Positions 7,651 through 14,888 of a DNA stretch of 35,010 bases are shown here, in pieces. Origin of the DNA: Clostridia bacterium (lineage in GTDB: Bacteria; Bacillota; Clostridia; Christensenellales; Aristaeellaceae); NCBI GenBank assembly GCA_017463245.1, contig JAFTPN010000010.1, forward strand, positions 1-35,010, read 5' to 3'. Made by a program: the position numbers and the translations under genes. The notes under the pieces are model-generated. The model searched no databases. It worked only from the letters and a program-made list of their open reading frames with translations, and was not told the DNA's origin. Position 1 is the first letter of the stretch; each line of letters starts with the position of its first letter.

Positions 7651-8568
7651 ATGCCCCGCAAGCTTTGCAATGCCAATGCCATTCCCGCCGCCCAGCGGCT
7701 CTACGATTATATCTGCTCCCTTGAGGGGAAGCGCTGCCTCACCGGACAGATGGAGTCCGGCTGGTGCGGCACCACCGAGCATGAGATCAACTACCTGCTC
7801 ATGCGCACAGGCCGGATGCCCGCCATCCGCGGCCTGGACTTTATCGACAATGATTTTCAGGGCGTGGTGCGCCGCTGCGTGGACTGGCACGCCCGGGGCG
7901 GCATTGTGACCATCTGCTGGCACACCGGCGTGGACTTTGCCTCCTCCTATATGCAGTCCAAGGAGGATGAACTGGACTGGGAGAATGCCTTTGTGGAGGG
8001 CACGGAAGCCCACCGGGCGCTGCTCCAGGGCATGGACAGGGCGGTGCCGTACCTGAAGCGGCTCCAGCGGATGAACATCCCCGTGCTCTGGCGGCCTTTC
8101 CACGAAATGGACGGCAAGTGGTTCTGGTGGGGACGCGGCGGCGCAGAGGGCTTTGTGAAGCTGTGGCGGCTGATGTACGACCGCTACACCAATGTGCATG
8201 GCCTGAACAACCTGATCTGGGTGCTGGGCTTCTCCGATGCGCCGGGTGACCTGGCGCCCTGGTATCCCGGGGACGACTGCGTGGACATTCTGGGCGGCGA
8301 CAGCTACCAGGGCGGCGCCCAGGGCGAGCTGTACCGCAAGTGCGCGGCCATTGCGCCGGAGGGCATGCCCATTTGCTATCACGAGAATGGCGAAATCCCC
8401 ACCCGGAAGCAGATGCAGGAGGAAAACGCTCCCTGGGTGTGGTTCATGACCTGGCACACCCGCTGGCTGACCAGCGATGAATTCAACACCGATGAGAAGC
8501 TCCGGGAGGTGTACCGGGATCCATATTTCGTGACGCTGAACAGCGTGGCGGATTATATCAGCGAATAA
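7651..8568 (+). CDS. Glycoside hydrolase family 26 protein (beta-mannanase type), cytoplasmic
   Basis: GH26 enzymes are retaining TIM-barrel hydrolases, mostly of beta-1,4-mannans. The 305-residue protein shows the acid/base motif WRPFHEMDG at 147-155 (E152) and a late strand ICYHENGEIP at 241-250, in which E245 lines up with the family nucleophile. The aromatic-rich FWWGRGG after the acid/base is also typical. There is no signal peptide or accessory carbohydrate module, so it probably acts inside the cell on imported oligosaccharides (inference). The ATG at 7651 is chosen because GGGAGG lies seven bases upstream; the in-frame ATG at 7633 lies almost at the predicted transcript start. It is transcribed alone, opposite to most neighbours. 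Specificity (mannan, or another GH26 substrate) cannot be read. Confidence 0.88.
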   Translation: MPRKLCNANAIPAAQRLYDYICSLEGKRCLTGQMESGWCGTTEHEINYLLMRTGRMPAIRGLDFIDNDFQGVVRRCVDWHARGGIVTICWHTGVDFASSYMQSKEDELDWENAFVEGTEAHRALLQGMDRAVPYLKRLQRMNIPVLWRPFHEMDGKWFWWGRGGAEGFVKLWRLMYDRYTNVHGLNNLIWVLGFSDAPGDLAPWYPGDDCVDILGGDSYQGGAQGELYRKCAAIAPEGMPICYHENGEIPTRKQMQEENAPWVWFMTWHTRWLTSDEFNTDEKLREVYRDPYFVTLNSVADYISE

Positions 8569-8608
8569 AAAGCAGCAGCGTTCCAAAGAAAGGAACGCTG
8601 CTGTTTTT
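8569..8608. terminator. Bidirectional intrinsic terminator between GH26 and isomerase genes
   Basis: The 12-bp stem CAGCAGCGTTCC/GGAACGCTGCTG (8573-8584 and 8592-8603) is flanked by A-tract on the left and TTTTT on the right. It therefore serves the plus-strand GH26 gene and the minus-strand gene ending at 8615. Confidence 0.9.
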
Positions 8609-8614
8609 ATGCCG

Positions 8615-9436
8615 TCAATCGCAATACAGAAGGGCGTTGCGGATGAAGTCCAGCGACATCCCCAGTTCCTGATAAATGTCCTGGTCGTAGGCCTTGTCGT
8701 GGTCGGCGGTGTACCACAGGGGCTGCACCACTTGCTCGCACAGGGGGAGCAGGGTCGCCCAGTCCATCACGCCATAGCCGGTGGGACGGAACAGGTGGGG
8801 CAGGCTGGTGTCGAAGGTCTGACGGTAGTAGTCCTTCAGGTGAACGATGCGGATGCGCTCAGCATAGCGGCGCAGCTGGTCGGGGCAGCAGCCGCCGCCG
8901 ATCTCGATCCAGCCCAGGTCAGGCTCAAAGAGCATGGCGGGGTCGGAATTCTCCATGATGTAGTCCATCCGGTAGCCCTCGCCCCAGCGGTTCAGGTATT
9001 CCTTGGCATGGTTGTGATACTGTGCTTGCAGACCCTGCTGGCGGATCAGCGCCACGGCGCGGTTGATGCGCGCCATCACGGTTTCGTCCATCACATCATC
9101 GGGAAGCAGCAGTCCCACATACTGGCAGCCGATCTCTTTCACATAGGCCAGCTTTTCCTCCGGGGTGCTGCCGGGCATGGCCACGGCCTGATCCACCGGG
9201 TTGTCCGGCGCAATGCCCTCGCCCAGCAGGTCAGCCATGCTGATGAAGCAGCTGTAGGGCTCCAGCCCGGCCTGGGCGCACCAGGCACGGATGTCCGCCG
9301 CGCTGTGGCCGAAGAAGCCCAGCAGCTCAATGCCATCGTAGCCCAGATGGGCAATCCTTTGCAGTGTGCCGGGCATATCCCTGCGCATTTCGTCCATGAG
9401 GATGAAGCCGGGAGCGCCGATTTTGACCTGTCGCAT
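8615..9436 (-). CDS. Sugar phosphate isomerase/epimerase family protein (AP-endonuclease-2-like TIM barrel)
   Basis: The 273-residue protein matches the xylose-isomerase-like TIM barrel family. Visible features are LGYDGIELLGFFG at about 32-44, the metal-site strands AQYHNHAKEY and FEPDLGWIEIGG in the middle, and RIVHLKDYY, whose His/Glu/Asp residues are those that bind the divalent metal in relatives such as IolE/IolI and tagatose epimerases. The substrate is unknown. It is cytoplasmic. The ATG at 9436 follows CAGGAGG. A heptad-repeat arm lies directly 5' of that site, and a large repeat-filled gap lies beyond. Proximity to glycan-related genes suggests a role in sugar catabolism (inference). 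Confidence 0.85.
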   Translation of the reverse strand: MRQVKIGAPGFILMDEMRRDMPGTLQRIAHLGYDGIELLGFFGHSAADIRAWCAQAGLEPYSCFISMADLLGEGIAPDNPVDQAVAMPGSTPEEKLAYVKEIGCQYVGLLLPDDVMDETVMARINRAVALIRQQGLQAQYHNHAKEYLNRWGEGYRMDYIMENSDPAMLFEPDLGWIEIGGGCCPDQLRRYAERIRIVHLKDYYRQTFDTSLPHLFRPTGYGVMDWATLLPLCEQVVQPLWYTADHDKAYDQDIYQELGMSLDFIRNALLYCD

Positions 9437-9450
9437 GGAAGCCTCCTGTT

Positions 9451-9484
9451 GAATGCGGAATTCGGAATTCGGAATGCGGAATTT
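9451..9484 (-). repeat. Heptad-repeat element, single arm 5' of the isomerase gene
   Basis: On the minus strand it consists of four consecutive 7-base units (CATTCCG or AATTCCG), ending 5 bases before the AGGAGG site of the gene at 9436. The CAAACTAAATTCC flank is shared with the pyrK copy. Confidence 0.75.
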
Positions 9485-9523
9485 AGTTTGTGGACGGCGG
9501 GCGATCGCAGATCGCCCCTACAT

Positions 9524-10022
9524 ATGCACAGCCAAGCGGCATGGCGTGAAGTGCAGCTTTCCACCTCATCAGTCGCCTTGCGGCGACAGCTTCCCCTCAA
9601 GGGGAAGCCATGGTGCATGGCCGTGCAAAAGCCTTCCCCTTGAGGGGAAGGTGGCCGAAGGCCGGATGAGGTGGAACGTTGCATTTCCCGCGTCGCGGCG
9701 CGACCGTTGCGCGCCGTGACCCCTGCTCGGAGATCGCCCAGCAGCGCCATCCCCGAAAGGGATTCTTAAGGGATGCACAGCCAAGCGGCATGGCGTGAAG
9801 TGCAGCTTTCCACCTCATCAGTCGCCTTGCGGCGACAGCTTCCCCTCAAGGGGAAGCCATGGTGCGTGGCCGTGCAAAAGCCTTCCCCTTGAGGGGAAGG
9901 TGGCCGAAGGCCGGATGAGGTGGAACGTTGCATTTCCCGCGTCGCGGCGCGACCGTATTCGCGCCGTGACCCCTGCTCGGAGATCGCCCGGCAGCGCTAT
10001 CCCCGAAAGGGATTCTTAAGGG
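9524..10022. repeat. Tandem duplication of a 249-base unit
   Basis: Copy 1 (9524-9772) and copy 2 (9773-10022) begin ATGCACAGCCAAGCGGC and end CCCGAAAGGGATTCTTAAGGG. By eye they differ by about four substitutions and one small indel, roughly 98% identity. Each unit carries one CCACCTCATC palindromic element and one CGTCGCGGCGCGAC element. The near-identity suggests a recent duplication. Confidence 0.92.
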
Positions 10023-10087
10023 ATGAAATCCCTTAAGCGGGTTGTCAGGGCAGCGCCCTGACCGGAGTCCAGAGGCAGAGCCTCTGG
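10015..10087. repeat. String of three short hairpins after the SGNH hydrolase gene
   Basis: Three perfect hairpins lie in a row: CTTAAGGGAT/ATCCCTTAAG (10015-10037), GTCAGGGC/GCCCTGAC (10044-10062) and CCAGAGGC/GCCTCTGG (10069-10087). They start 5 bases after the stop of the gene ending at 10093. There are no T-tracts. They may stabilise or end the transcript. Confidence 0.7.
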
Positions 10088-10092
10088 TGCCG

Positions 10093-11271
10093 TTACTCTG
10101 CCGCGTAAGCGATGTCGAGGAGGTTGAAGTATTTGGCGGCGTCGGGTTCGGACATGAGGATCTTGATGGTGTGGGGGGCGTTGGTGCCCAGGTCGATGAG
10201 CTGGACGACGGGCTGCCCCCAGGCGGTGGTGGAATGGCCGGGGAGGGTGGTGGCCAGCTTGTCGTCCACCCAGACCTCGGCGGTGGCGCAATATTCGTTA
10301 TTGTCCTGCTGGAAGACCAGGGTCATGTAGCGGCCGGTGAGCTGCAGCACCATGGGGTCGTTGCCGGGAACGGAGGTGCGGTGCCGCCAGCCCTGGGTGT
10401 AGGAATAGCAGGCCTGGGTGGCAAAGGGCAGGCTGCCCTCGGTGATGATCTCAGCATCGCCATTGCGCACATTGCGCAGGTTTTCCATGGCCTTGGAGTA
10501 GCGGGCTTCCTGGGGGATGGTGTAGTCCGTGGGCGCTTTGGCGGCGGCCTGGTCGAAGTAGTGGCTGATCAGCTCCGCGATGAAGGCATGGCCTTCGTTG
10601 GTGGGGTGGGCATAGTCGGAGGAATAGTCGCTCCACTCCATCCGCTTCATGTCCAGCTCCGGCTTGATGGCATCGTACACGGAAACCACGCCCAGGTCGT
10701 AGTGCTTGGCGATCTGCTTCATGTGCACGTGGGCGGAATAGCCGCCGCTGAGCAGCGTCAGCACCAGCACCACGGCGGGCTGGCTCTCGCTTTGCAGCAG
10801 CTTGCGCACCAGGGATTCATAGGTCATCTGGGCATTGAAGTCGGAGGCGTCGTTCACCGCAAACTCGATGAACACGATGTCCGGCTCATAGGCCAGCACG
10901 TCCTGCTCACAGCGGGTGATGCCCAGCAGCGACGGCGTGCCGGAAATGCCCGCGTTGTGATAGCGCAGCTTGGCGGGGTCGGGCATGAATTTCTCGGCAA
11001 AAAGCTGGGCGGACAGGGCGGCATAGCAATGGGTCTTCCGGGGATTGGCCAGGGCGCCCTCGGTGATGGAGCCGCCCAGGTAGACCATGGAGACTTCCTC
11101 ACCAGCGCGGGCTTTTTCGATGGCCTTGTGCAGGCGCTGGGTGTTGCCCACGGAGAAGAGGGAGCGCTCCACCATCTCCTGGGTGAAAACGGATTCCTCG
11201 GCGCTGGCGGTGCTGCACAGCAGCGTGCCGGAGAGAATGAAGCTCAGAATGCGGAGCAGGGACTTAAACAT
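10093..11271 (-). CDS. Secreted SGNH/GDSL hydrolase
   Basis: The 392-residue protein has a signal peptide (hydrophobic to about residue 20, TASA cleavage). SGNH blocks are visible: GGSITEG with nucleophile S68, NAGISG with the block II glycine, EFAVNDA with N140, and DYAHPTNEGH with D219 and H222. This completes a Ser-Asp-His triad. A C-terminal domain of about 120 residues looks beta-rich and could be carbohydrate-binding. Members deacetylate or de-esterify polysaccharides or lipids; the target here is unknown, but pairing with a GH105-like gene suggests a glycan. The ATG at 11271 has an AGGAAG site eight bases upstream. An alternative ATG at 11289 overlaps the stop of the upstream gene (ATGA) and would add six residues. 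The two genes are evidently co-transcribed. Confidence 0.85.
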   Translation of the reverse strand: MFKSLLRILSFILSGTLLCSTASAEESVFTQEMVERSLFSVGNTQRLHKAIEKARAGEEVSMVYLGGSITEGALANPRKTHCYAALSAQLFAEKFMPDPAKLRYHNAGISGTPSLLGITRCEQDVLAYEPDIVFIEFAVNDASDFNAQMTYESLVRKLLQSESQPAVVLVLTLLSGGYSAHVHMKQIAKHYDLGVVSVYDAIKPELDMKRMEWSDYSSDYAHPTNEGHAFIAELISHYFDQAAAKAPTDYTIPQEARYSKAMENLRNVRNGDAEIITEGSLPFATQACYSYTQGWRHRTSVPGNDPMVLQLTGRYMTLVFQQDNNEYCATAEVWVDDKLATTLPGHSTTAWGQPVVQLIDLGTNAPHTIKILMSEPDAAKYFNLLDIAYAAE

Positions 11272-11285
11272 AGGGATTCTTCCTT

Positions 11286-12230
11286 TCATTGGTGCATCAG
11301 GTCGGCGCGGGCGGCCTCCATCAGGATGTGGAAGGCCTGGCCTTCTGCGGCCACGCCCGGATGGTCAAAATTGGGCATGCCGCACACATTGCGCACCAGA
11401 CCGTATTCGTCCACCTCGCTCAGGGCGGCGGCACGAGCCTTTTCGGCGGCGGGGAGGTAGCTTTCCTCCAACCAGCGAGCGGCCACGCCGCGATAGATGG
11501 TGTAGGCCAGCATCTGGCTGAAGTTCACCTCGCGGAAGGTGGCGGGGTCGTCCAGCACATCGTGGAAGGAGCCATCCTCCATTTGGAAGGGCAGGGCGGC
11601 ATCGATCAGCGTTTTGACGCGGCGGATGAGGCGCTGCTTGCCTTCGGCATGGCTTTCCGGCAGCAGCGCGATGACCCGCGCCATGCCAGCCATGGCCCAG
11701 CCGTTGCCCACCGCCCACACATCCTTGCGGTGGAAGAGCTTTTCCCGCTCGCTCCATTGGTGGGAGAGCAGGTTCTTTTCCGGATCAAGGAGGATATCCC
11801 AGCAGCCGTCCAGCTGCTTCATGGCCTCGTCAAACAGGCCTGCGCGAGCCAGAAAGGGCGGCAGCATGTACATGCAATCCACCCAGATCAGCGCATCGTG
11901 GGAGAAGTGATGCACAATGCCCTTGTCCGTGCGGGGCGCATCCACCAGCGCCCAATGGAGCAGCTTGTCCCGGGCGGCGCACAGGAAGGGATCGCCCGTC
12001 TGCTCGCAGGCAAAGATCAGCGCCTCGCCAATGGCGCAGGGGTCGGTAACGCCATTGGAGGCATCCACCTGGCAGCAGCGGCCGTTGGGCTGCTGGCGGT
12101 TGGCGCCTTCCACAGCCATGGCGATGGCGATATCGTGGTCGCCTGCCTCTAAAAAGGCCTGGGCAGCAACGCCGTGTTCCCAGTCGCGGCGCTGCATGGC
12201 AAGCAATGCACGCTTAACTCGTTCGGTCAT
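11286..12230 (-). CDS. Glycoside hydrolase family 88/105-like protein (unsaturated uronyl hydrolase type)
   Basis: GH88/GH105 enzymes are (alpha/alpha)6 barrels that hydrate and cleave unsaturated uronic residues left by polysaccharide lyases. The 314-residue protein shows WEHGVAAQAFLE near residue 17, HDALIWVDCMYMLPPFLAR at about 111-129, with the aspartate-containing strand typical of the family, and VWAVGNGWAMAGMARV near 171-186, which matches the family GNGW motif. No signal peptide is seen, so it is cytoplasmic. The ATG at 12230 has an AGGAGG site. It is the first gene of a two-gene unit with the SGNH hydrolase. No polysaccharide lyase is seen in the window. Exact family number and substrate are uncertain. 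Confidence 0.8.
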   Translation of the reverse strand: MTERVKRALLAMQRRDWEHGVAAQAFLEAGDHDIAIAMAVEGANRQQPNGRCCQVDASNGVTDPCAIGEALIFACEQTGDPFLCAARDKLLHWALVDAPRTDKGIVHHFSHDALIWVDCMYMLPPFLARAGLFDEAMKQLDGCWDILLDPEKNLLSHQWSEREKLFHRKDVWAVGNGWAMAGMARVIALLPESHAEGKQRLIRRVKTLIDAALPFQMEDGSFHDVLDDPATFREVNFSQMLAYTIYRGVAARWLEESYLPAAEKARAAALSEVDEYGLVRNVCGMPNFDHPGVAAEGQAFHILMEAARADLMHQ

Positions 12231-12256
12231 GTTCGGTTCCTCCTCGGCTTTGTACC

Positions 12257-12262
12257 ATTATA
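12257..12262 (-). promoter_or_regulatory. -10 element for the GH105-like/SGNH unit
   Basis: A perfect TATAAT sits on the minus strand about 27 bases before the ATG at 12230. The -35 is weak (TTCCAT at 16 bases), so the promoter may need an activator. Confidence 0.6.
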
Positions 12263-12298
12263 GCATAATTTGCCATGGATGGAATAGGTGGAAGCCGC

Positions 12299-12326
12299 AA
12301 AAAAACCGGCCAAAAATGTTGGCCGG
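12299..12326 (-). terminator. Intrinsic terminator after the VOC gene
   Basis: The stem CCGGCCAA/TTGGCCGG (12306-12313 and 12319-12326) is followed on the minus strand by seven T residues. It ends the beta-propeller/VOC unit. Confidence 0.9.
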
Positions 12327-12333
12327 GTGGGAG

Positions 12334-12789
12334 TTATCTCACAGGCTTGATGTTCAGGTTCACGCCCAGCACGTCCTCTGTGTCCACAATGGTCCAGCTG
12401 CTGCCGGGGTAGATGCCCAGGGTGCGGCCCGTGTCATAGCCAGCCTCGGTCAGGTCGGCGATGACGGCGTCGCGCTGATCGCCCACCTCAAAGCCCAGGT
12501 GGTGCACGCCGTTGCCGTGCTTGTCCAGGAATTCCTGGAAGGAGGACGGCCCGCCGATGGGCTGGTGCAGCTCCAGCACAAAGCCTTCCATGTGGATATC
12601 GCACACCTTCAGGTCGCAGGACACAGACTCGCCGCGGTAGGTGTAGTGCTCGTTGCCCTCCAGGTGGTTGATGCGGATCTCCGGTACCTCAATGCCCAGC
12701 AGCTCCGCCCACTTCCTGGCGGCCAGCTCGATGTCCTTCACCACGATGTTGATCTGGATAAAGCCCTTTTTGCTCACAGGATGCTTCAT
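12334..12789 (-). CDS. VOC superfamily protein (glyoxalase/dioxygenase fold)
   Basis: The 151-residue protein has the paired beta-alpha-beta-beta-beta modules of the vicinal oxygen chelate fold: FIQINIVVKDIELAARKWAELLG at the N-terminus, FVLELHQPIGG in the middle, and GVHHLGFEVGD at about 98-108, which resembles the methylmalonyl-CoA epimerase/glyoxalase pattern with metal-binding His and Glu. The reaction is unknown. The ATG at 12789 is preceded by GGAGGA; an upstream ATG at 12816 lies inside the previous gene. It starts 4 bases after the stop of the beta-propeller gene, so the two form an operon ending at the terminator at 12299-12326. Similar VOC proteins occur among sugar-catabolic genes, but no substrate can be assigned. 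Confidence 0.85.
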   Translation of the reverse strand: MKHPVSKKGFIQINIVVKDIELAARKWAELLGIEVPEIRINHLEGNEHYTYRGESVSCDLKVCDIHMEGFVLELHQPIGGPSSFQEFLDKHGNGVHHLGFEVGDQRDAVIADLTEAGYDTGRTLGIYPGSSWTIVDTEDVLGVNLNIKPVR

Positions 12790-12793
12790 GTTC

Positions 12794-13696
12794 TTATTCC
12801 TCCTCCGGAATGCCAATGCCGCGGATGGTGTAGGTCACATAGGCGAAGCGCTTGCTGTCCGGCGCCCAGGAATTGACGTTGATGGTGCCTTGGCCGCCAA
12901 AGAGCTTCACCACCGTGCGCAGGCCGGAGCCATCGGCGTTCATCAGGCGCAGCTCCACATGCTTGTGGGGAACGTGCTCGCCGGGCTGCACGTCGCCCTT
13001 CTTGTAACAGACCATGGAGACCAGCTTGCGGTCGGGGGAAATGTGGGGGAACCAGGTGTTCCAGTTTTCATCGAAGGTCATCTGGGTCTGCTCGGAGCCA
13101 TCGGCCTTCATGCGCCAGGCCTGCATCAGGCCGGAACGCACAGAGTTGAACCAGATGTACTCGCCCACGGAGTCGTATTCGGAGCCGTCATCCAGGCCGG
13201 GGGCATCGGTGAGGCGGGTCTCCACGCCGCCCTCGGCGGGAATGGTGTAGATGTCGTAGTCGCCGTTTCGCTCGGCGCAGTACACCAGGGTCTTGCCATC
13301 GGGGGACCAGCCGTGGAGGTAGCTGGGCGCCAGGGGAGTGATCAGCCGCGGCACGCCGCCGGTGATGGGCAGGGTGTAGATGCGGGACTTGCCGTCTTCC
13401 TTGGTGGCGTGGCTCACCGCCAGCTGCTGCCCATCGGCAGAAAGCACATGGTCGTTGTTGCAGTCGTTGACGAAATCGGTATCGATCTTGGTGATGGCCT
13501 TGGTTTCCAGGTCAATGCGGTAGATGCAGCCTTCGCTGTTGTACACCAGGGCTTTGCCGTCGGGCGTCCAGTTGGGAGCTTCGATGACGTAATCCATCTC
13601 AGCCACCAGGGTGCTGGTGTCCGTTTCGGTGTCGTAGATCCACAAAAGGGACTGGTCGTCGCTGCGATCCCAGGGGTTGTTCTTGTTATAGGGCAT
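12794..13696 (-). CDS. TolB-like beta-propeller protein (PD40 repeats), no signal peptide
   Basis: The 300-residue protein contains at least four PD40-type blades: NWTPDGKALVYNS, GWSPDGKTLVYCA, HISPDRKLVSMVC and SWAPDSKRFAYVT, spaced about 50-70 residues apart. Such propellers are binding scaffolds or, in some families, polysaccharide-acting enzymes. The N-terminus is short and polar, with no signal peptide, so unlike TolB it is likely cytoplasmic. The ATG at 13696 is preceded by AAGGAGG. It heads a two-gene operon with the VOC protein, from the promoter at 13736-13764. Function is unknown. Automatic annotation as a biopolymer transporter would be misleading, since no Tol partner genes are here. 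Confidence 0.8.
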   Translation of the reverse strand: MPYNKNNPWDRSDDQSLLWIYDTETDTSTLVAEMDYVIEAPNWTPDGKALVYNSEGCIYRIDLETKAITKIDTDFVNDCNNDHVLSADGQQLAVSHATKEDGKSRIYTLPITGGVPRLITPLAPSYLHGWSPDGKTLVYCAERNGDYDIYTIPAEGGVETRLTDAPGLDDGSEYDSVGEYIWFNSVRSGLMQAWRMKADGSEQTQMTFDENWNTWFPHISPDRKLVSMVCYKKGDVQPGEHVPHKHVELRLMNADGSGLRTVVKLFGGQGTINVNSWAPDSKRFAYVTYTIRGIGIPEEE

Positions 13697-13735
13697 GGGG
13701 GGTTCCTCCTTGACGTAACGTTTGCTGCTGAGAAT

Positions 13736-13764
13736 ACCATATCACCTCGGAGCAGGTGTGTCAA
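13736..13764 (-). promoter_or_regulatory. Sigma-A promoter of the beta-propeller/VOC operon
   Basis: TTGACA (13759-13764) and TATGGT (13736-13741) lie on the minus strand with a 17-base spacer. A TG one base before the -10 makes it an extended -10. Confidence 0.85.
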
Positions 13765-13765
13765 C

Positions 13766-13796
13766 AAAATAGGAACTGCTTTTGAAGGCAGTTCCT
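13766..13796 (-). terminator. Intrinsic terminator after the lacI-type gene
   Basis: The 9-bp stem AGGAACTGC/GCAGTTCCT (13771-13779 and 13788-13796) is followed on the minus strand by ATTTTG. It lies eight bases after the stop of the regulator gene and just before the next promoter. Confidence 0.85.
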
Positions 13797-13803
13797 AAAA
13801 AAA

Positions 13804-14808
13804 TCAAAGAATGGGCGCTATGCCGTCGGATTCCTTGTACTTGGGATGTCCGCCGATGACCATGCGGCTGGGCAGCGCGCCCCGGCCGGAACAGCAGTCG
13901 ATCATCAGCTGCACGGTGGAGCGGAGCATGGTCTCGTAATTGATGCGGAAGGAGGAAATGGACGGCAGGGAGGCCGGGGTGGCGGGATATTCGTCAAAGC
14001 CCATCACAGAGATATCCTCCGGCACGCGGTAGCCCTTTTGCAAAAGCTTTTCGATGAGCTTCTGCGCCGTTACGTCGCAGTTGCAAACGAAGGCGGTGGG
14101 CATCTGCTGGGGGAATTCCGGGGCAATGACCTCGCCATGCTCGTCGCGGTCATCCAGGATCCACTCGCTGCGCACGGGCAGGTTGTTGGTCAGCATGGCG
14201 CGGTAGTAGCCCAGGAAGCGATCCATGATGCTGCTGGTGAGGGACGTGCGACCCACATAGGCGATATCCCGGTGGCCGTTCTTGATGAGGTGGTTGGTGA
14301 GGCGATAGGCACCGTAGGTGTTGTCGCCCACCACGGCGGGGGCGCTGGCACGATCGTCGTAGAAGTCCATGAACACAATGGGGGTGGACTGGGCGGTAAT
14401 GGCACGGACGTAGTCCATGCTGGGTTCGCCCAGCAGGATCAGGCCATCCACATGGCGGCGGCGGATCAGGTTGGGCAGCTCCAGGTTGCGCTCGGCTTCC
14501 TCGTCCAGGGTCTCCAGCAGGCAGAAGTGACCGGCGTTGGTCAATTCCTGCACCAGCATGGGGGAGAGCATGGAGTAGTAGGAATCCGGCTTGAAGAAGC
14601 GCATGGGAACCAGCACGCCGATGTCCAGCGCCTTCACGGTCTGGATGCGCTTGCTGTTGGGGTTCACATAGCCCATGTCAGCAGCGGTGCGGATGATGCG
14701 CTCGCGCATTTCATGGCTCACGCCGCTTTCGCCCGAAAGCGCCTTGGATACTGTGACCACGCTGACGCCTACAGCGGTGGCGATGTCCCTCATGGTTACG
14801 TTTTTCAA
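13804..14808 (-). CDS. LacI/GalR family transcriptional regulator
   Basis: The 334-residue protein has the N-terminal LacI helix-turn-helix and hinge, TMRDIATAVGVSVVTVSKALSG and then GVSHEMRERIIRTAADMGYVNPN (about 5-50), followed by a periplasmic-binding-type sugar-sensing domain (VDGLILLG, SVMGFDEYPATP). The start is TTG at 14808, ten bases after GGAGG; the next in-frame ATG (14793) has no site and would cut into the DNA-binding domain. It lies just downstream of the ABC importer genes but has its own promoter. The likely targets are the importer promoter at 18184-18212 and perhaps its own (inference from position and palindromes). Confidence 0.93.
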   Translation of the reverse strand: MKNVTMRDIATAVGVSVVTVSKALSGESGVSHEMRERIIRTAADMGYVNPNSKRIQTVKALDIGVLVPMRFFKPDSYYSMLSPMLVQELTNAGHFCLLETLDEEAERNLELPNLIRRRHVDGLILLGEPSMDYVRAITAQSTPIVFMDFYDDRASAPAVVGDNTYGAYRLTNHLIKNGHRDIAYVGRTSLTSSIMDRFLGYYRAMLTNNLPVRSEWILDDRDEHGEVIAPEFPQQMPTAFVCNCDVTAQKLIEKLLQKGYRVPEDISVMGFDEYPATPASLPSISSFRINYETMLRSTVQLMIDCCSGRGALPSRMVIGGHPKYKESDGIAPIL

Positions 14809-14844
14809 AGTTCATCAACCTCCGCTTCTTTTGCATACAGGAAA

Positions 14845-14859
14845 CATCATTTGTTGATG
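14845..14859. promoter_or_regulatory. Possible autoregulatory operator at the lacI-type promoter
   Basis: CATCA and TGATG flank TTTGT and overlap the -10 of the regulator gene by three bases. The arms are short and lack the central CG usual for LacI operators, so this is tentative. Confidence 0.3.
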
Positions 14860-14885
14860 ATACCAGTAATTCCCGTTTTCGTCAA
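14857..14885 (-). promoter_or_regulatory. Sigma-A promoter of the lacI-type gene
   Basis: TTGACG (14880-14885) and TATCAT (14857-14862) are 17 bases apart on the minus strand. It begins directly at the stop of the upstream permease gene, so the regulator can be expressed independently of the importer. Confidence 0.75.
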
Positions 14886-14888
14886 GCA

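Larger units (their letters stand above)
9437..10092. repeat. 656-base gene-free region filled with repeats
   Basis: From left to right: a heptad-repeat arm (9451-9484); a GGGCGATC/GATCGCCC hairpin (about 9500-9518); two tandem copies of a 249-base unit (9524-10022); and three short hairpins (10015-10087). No convincing coding frame with a ribosome binding site is present. Short frames here run through palindromes and are not genes. Confidence 0.85.

Noticed and set aside
9437-9830. Small proteins of 60-90 residues in the repeat region
   Set aside because: The frames run through palindromes on both strands, are repeated in both duplicate copies, and have no ribosome binding site.
9524-10022. 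CRISPR array
   Set aside because: There are only two copies, with a 249-base period and no short unique spacers between equal repeats; it is a tandem duplication. The heptad arrays are likewise too short and have no spacers.
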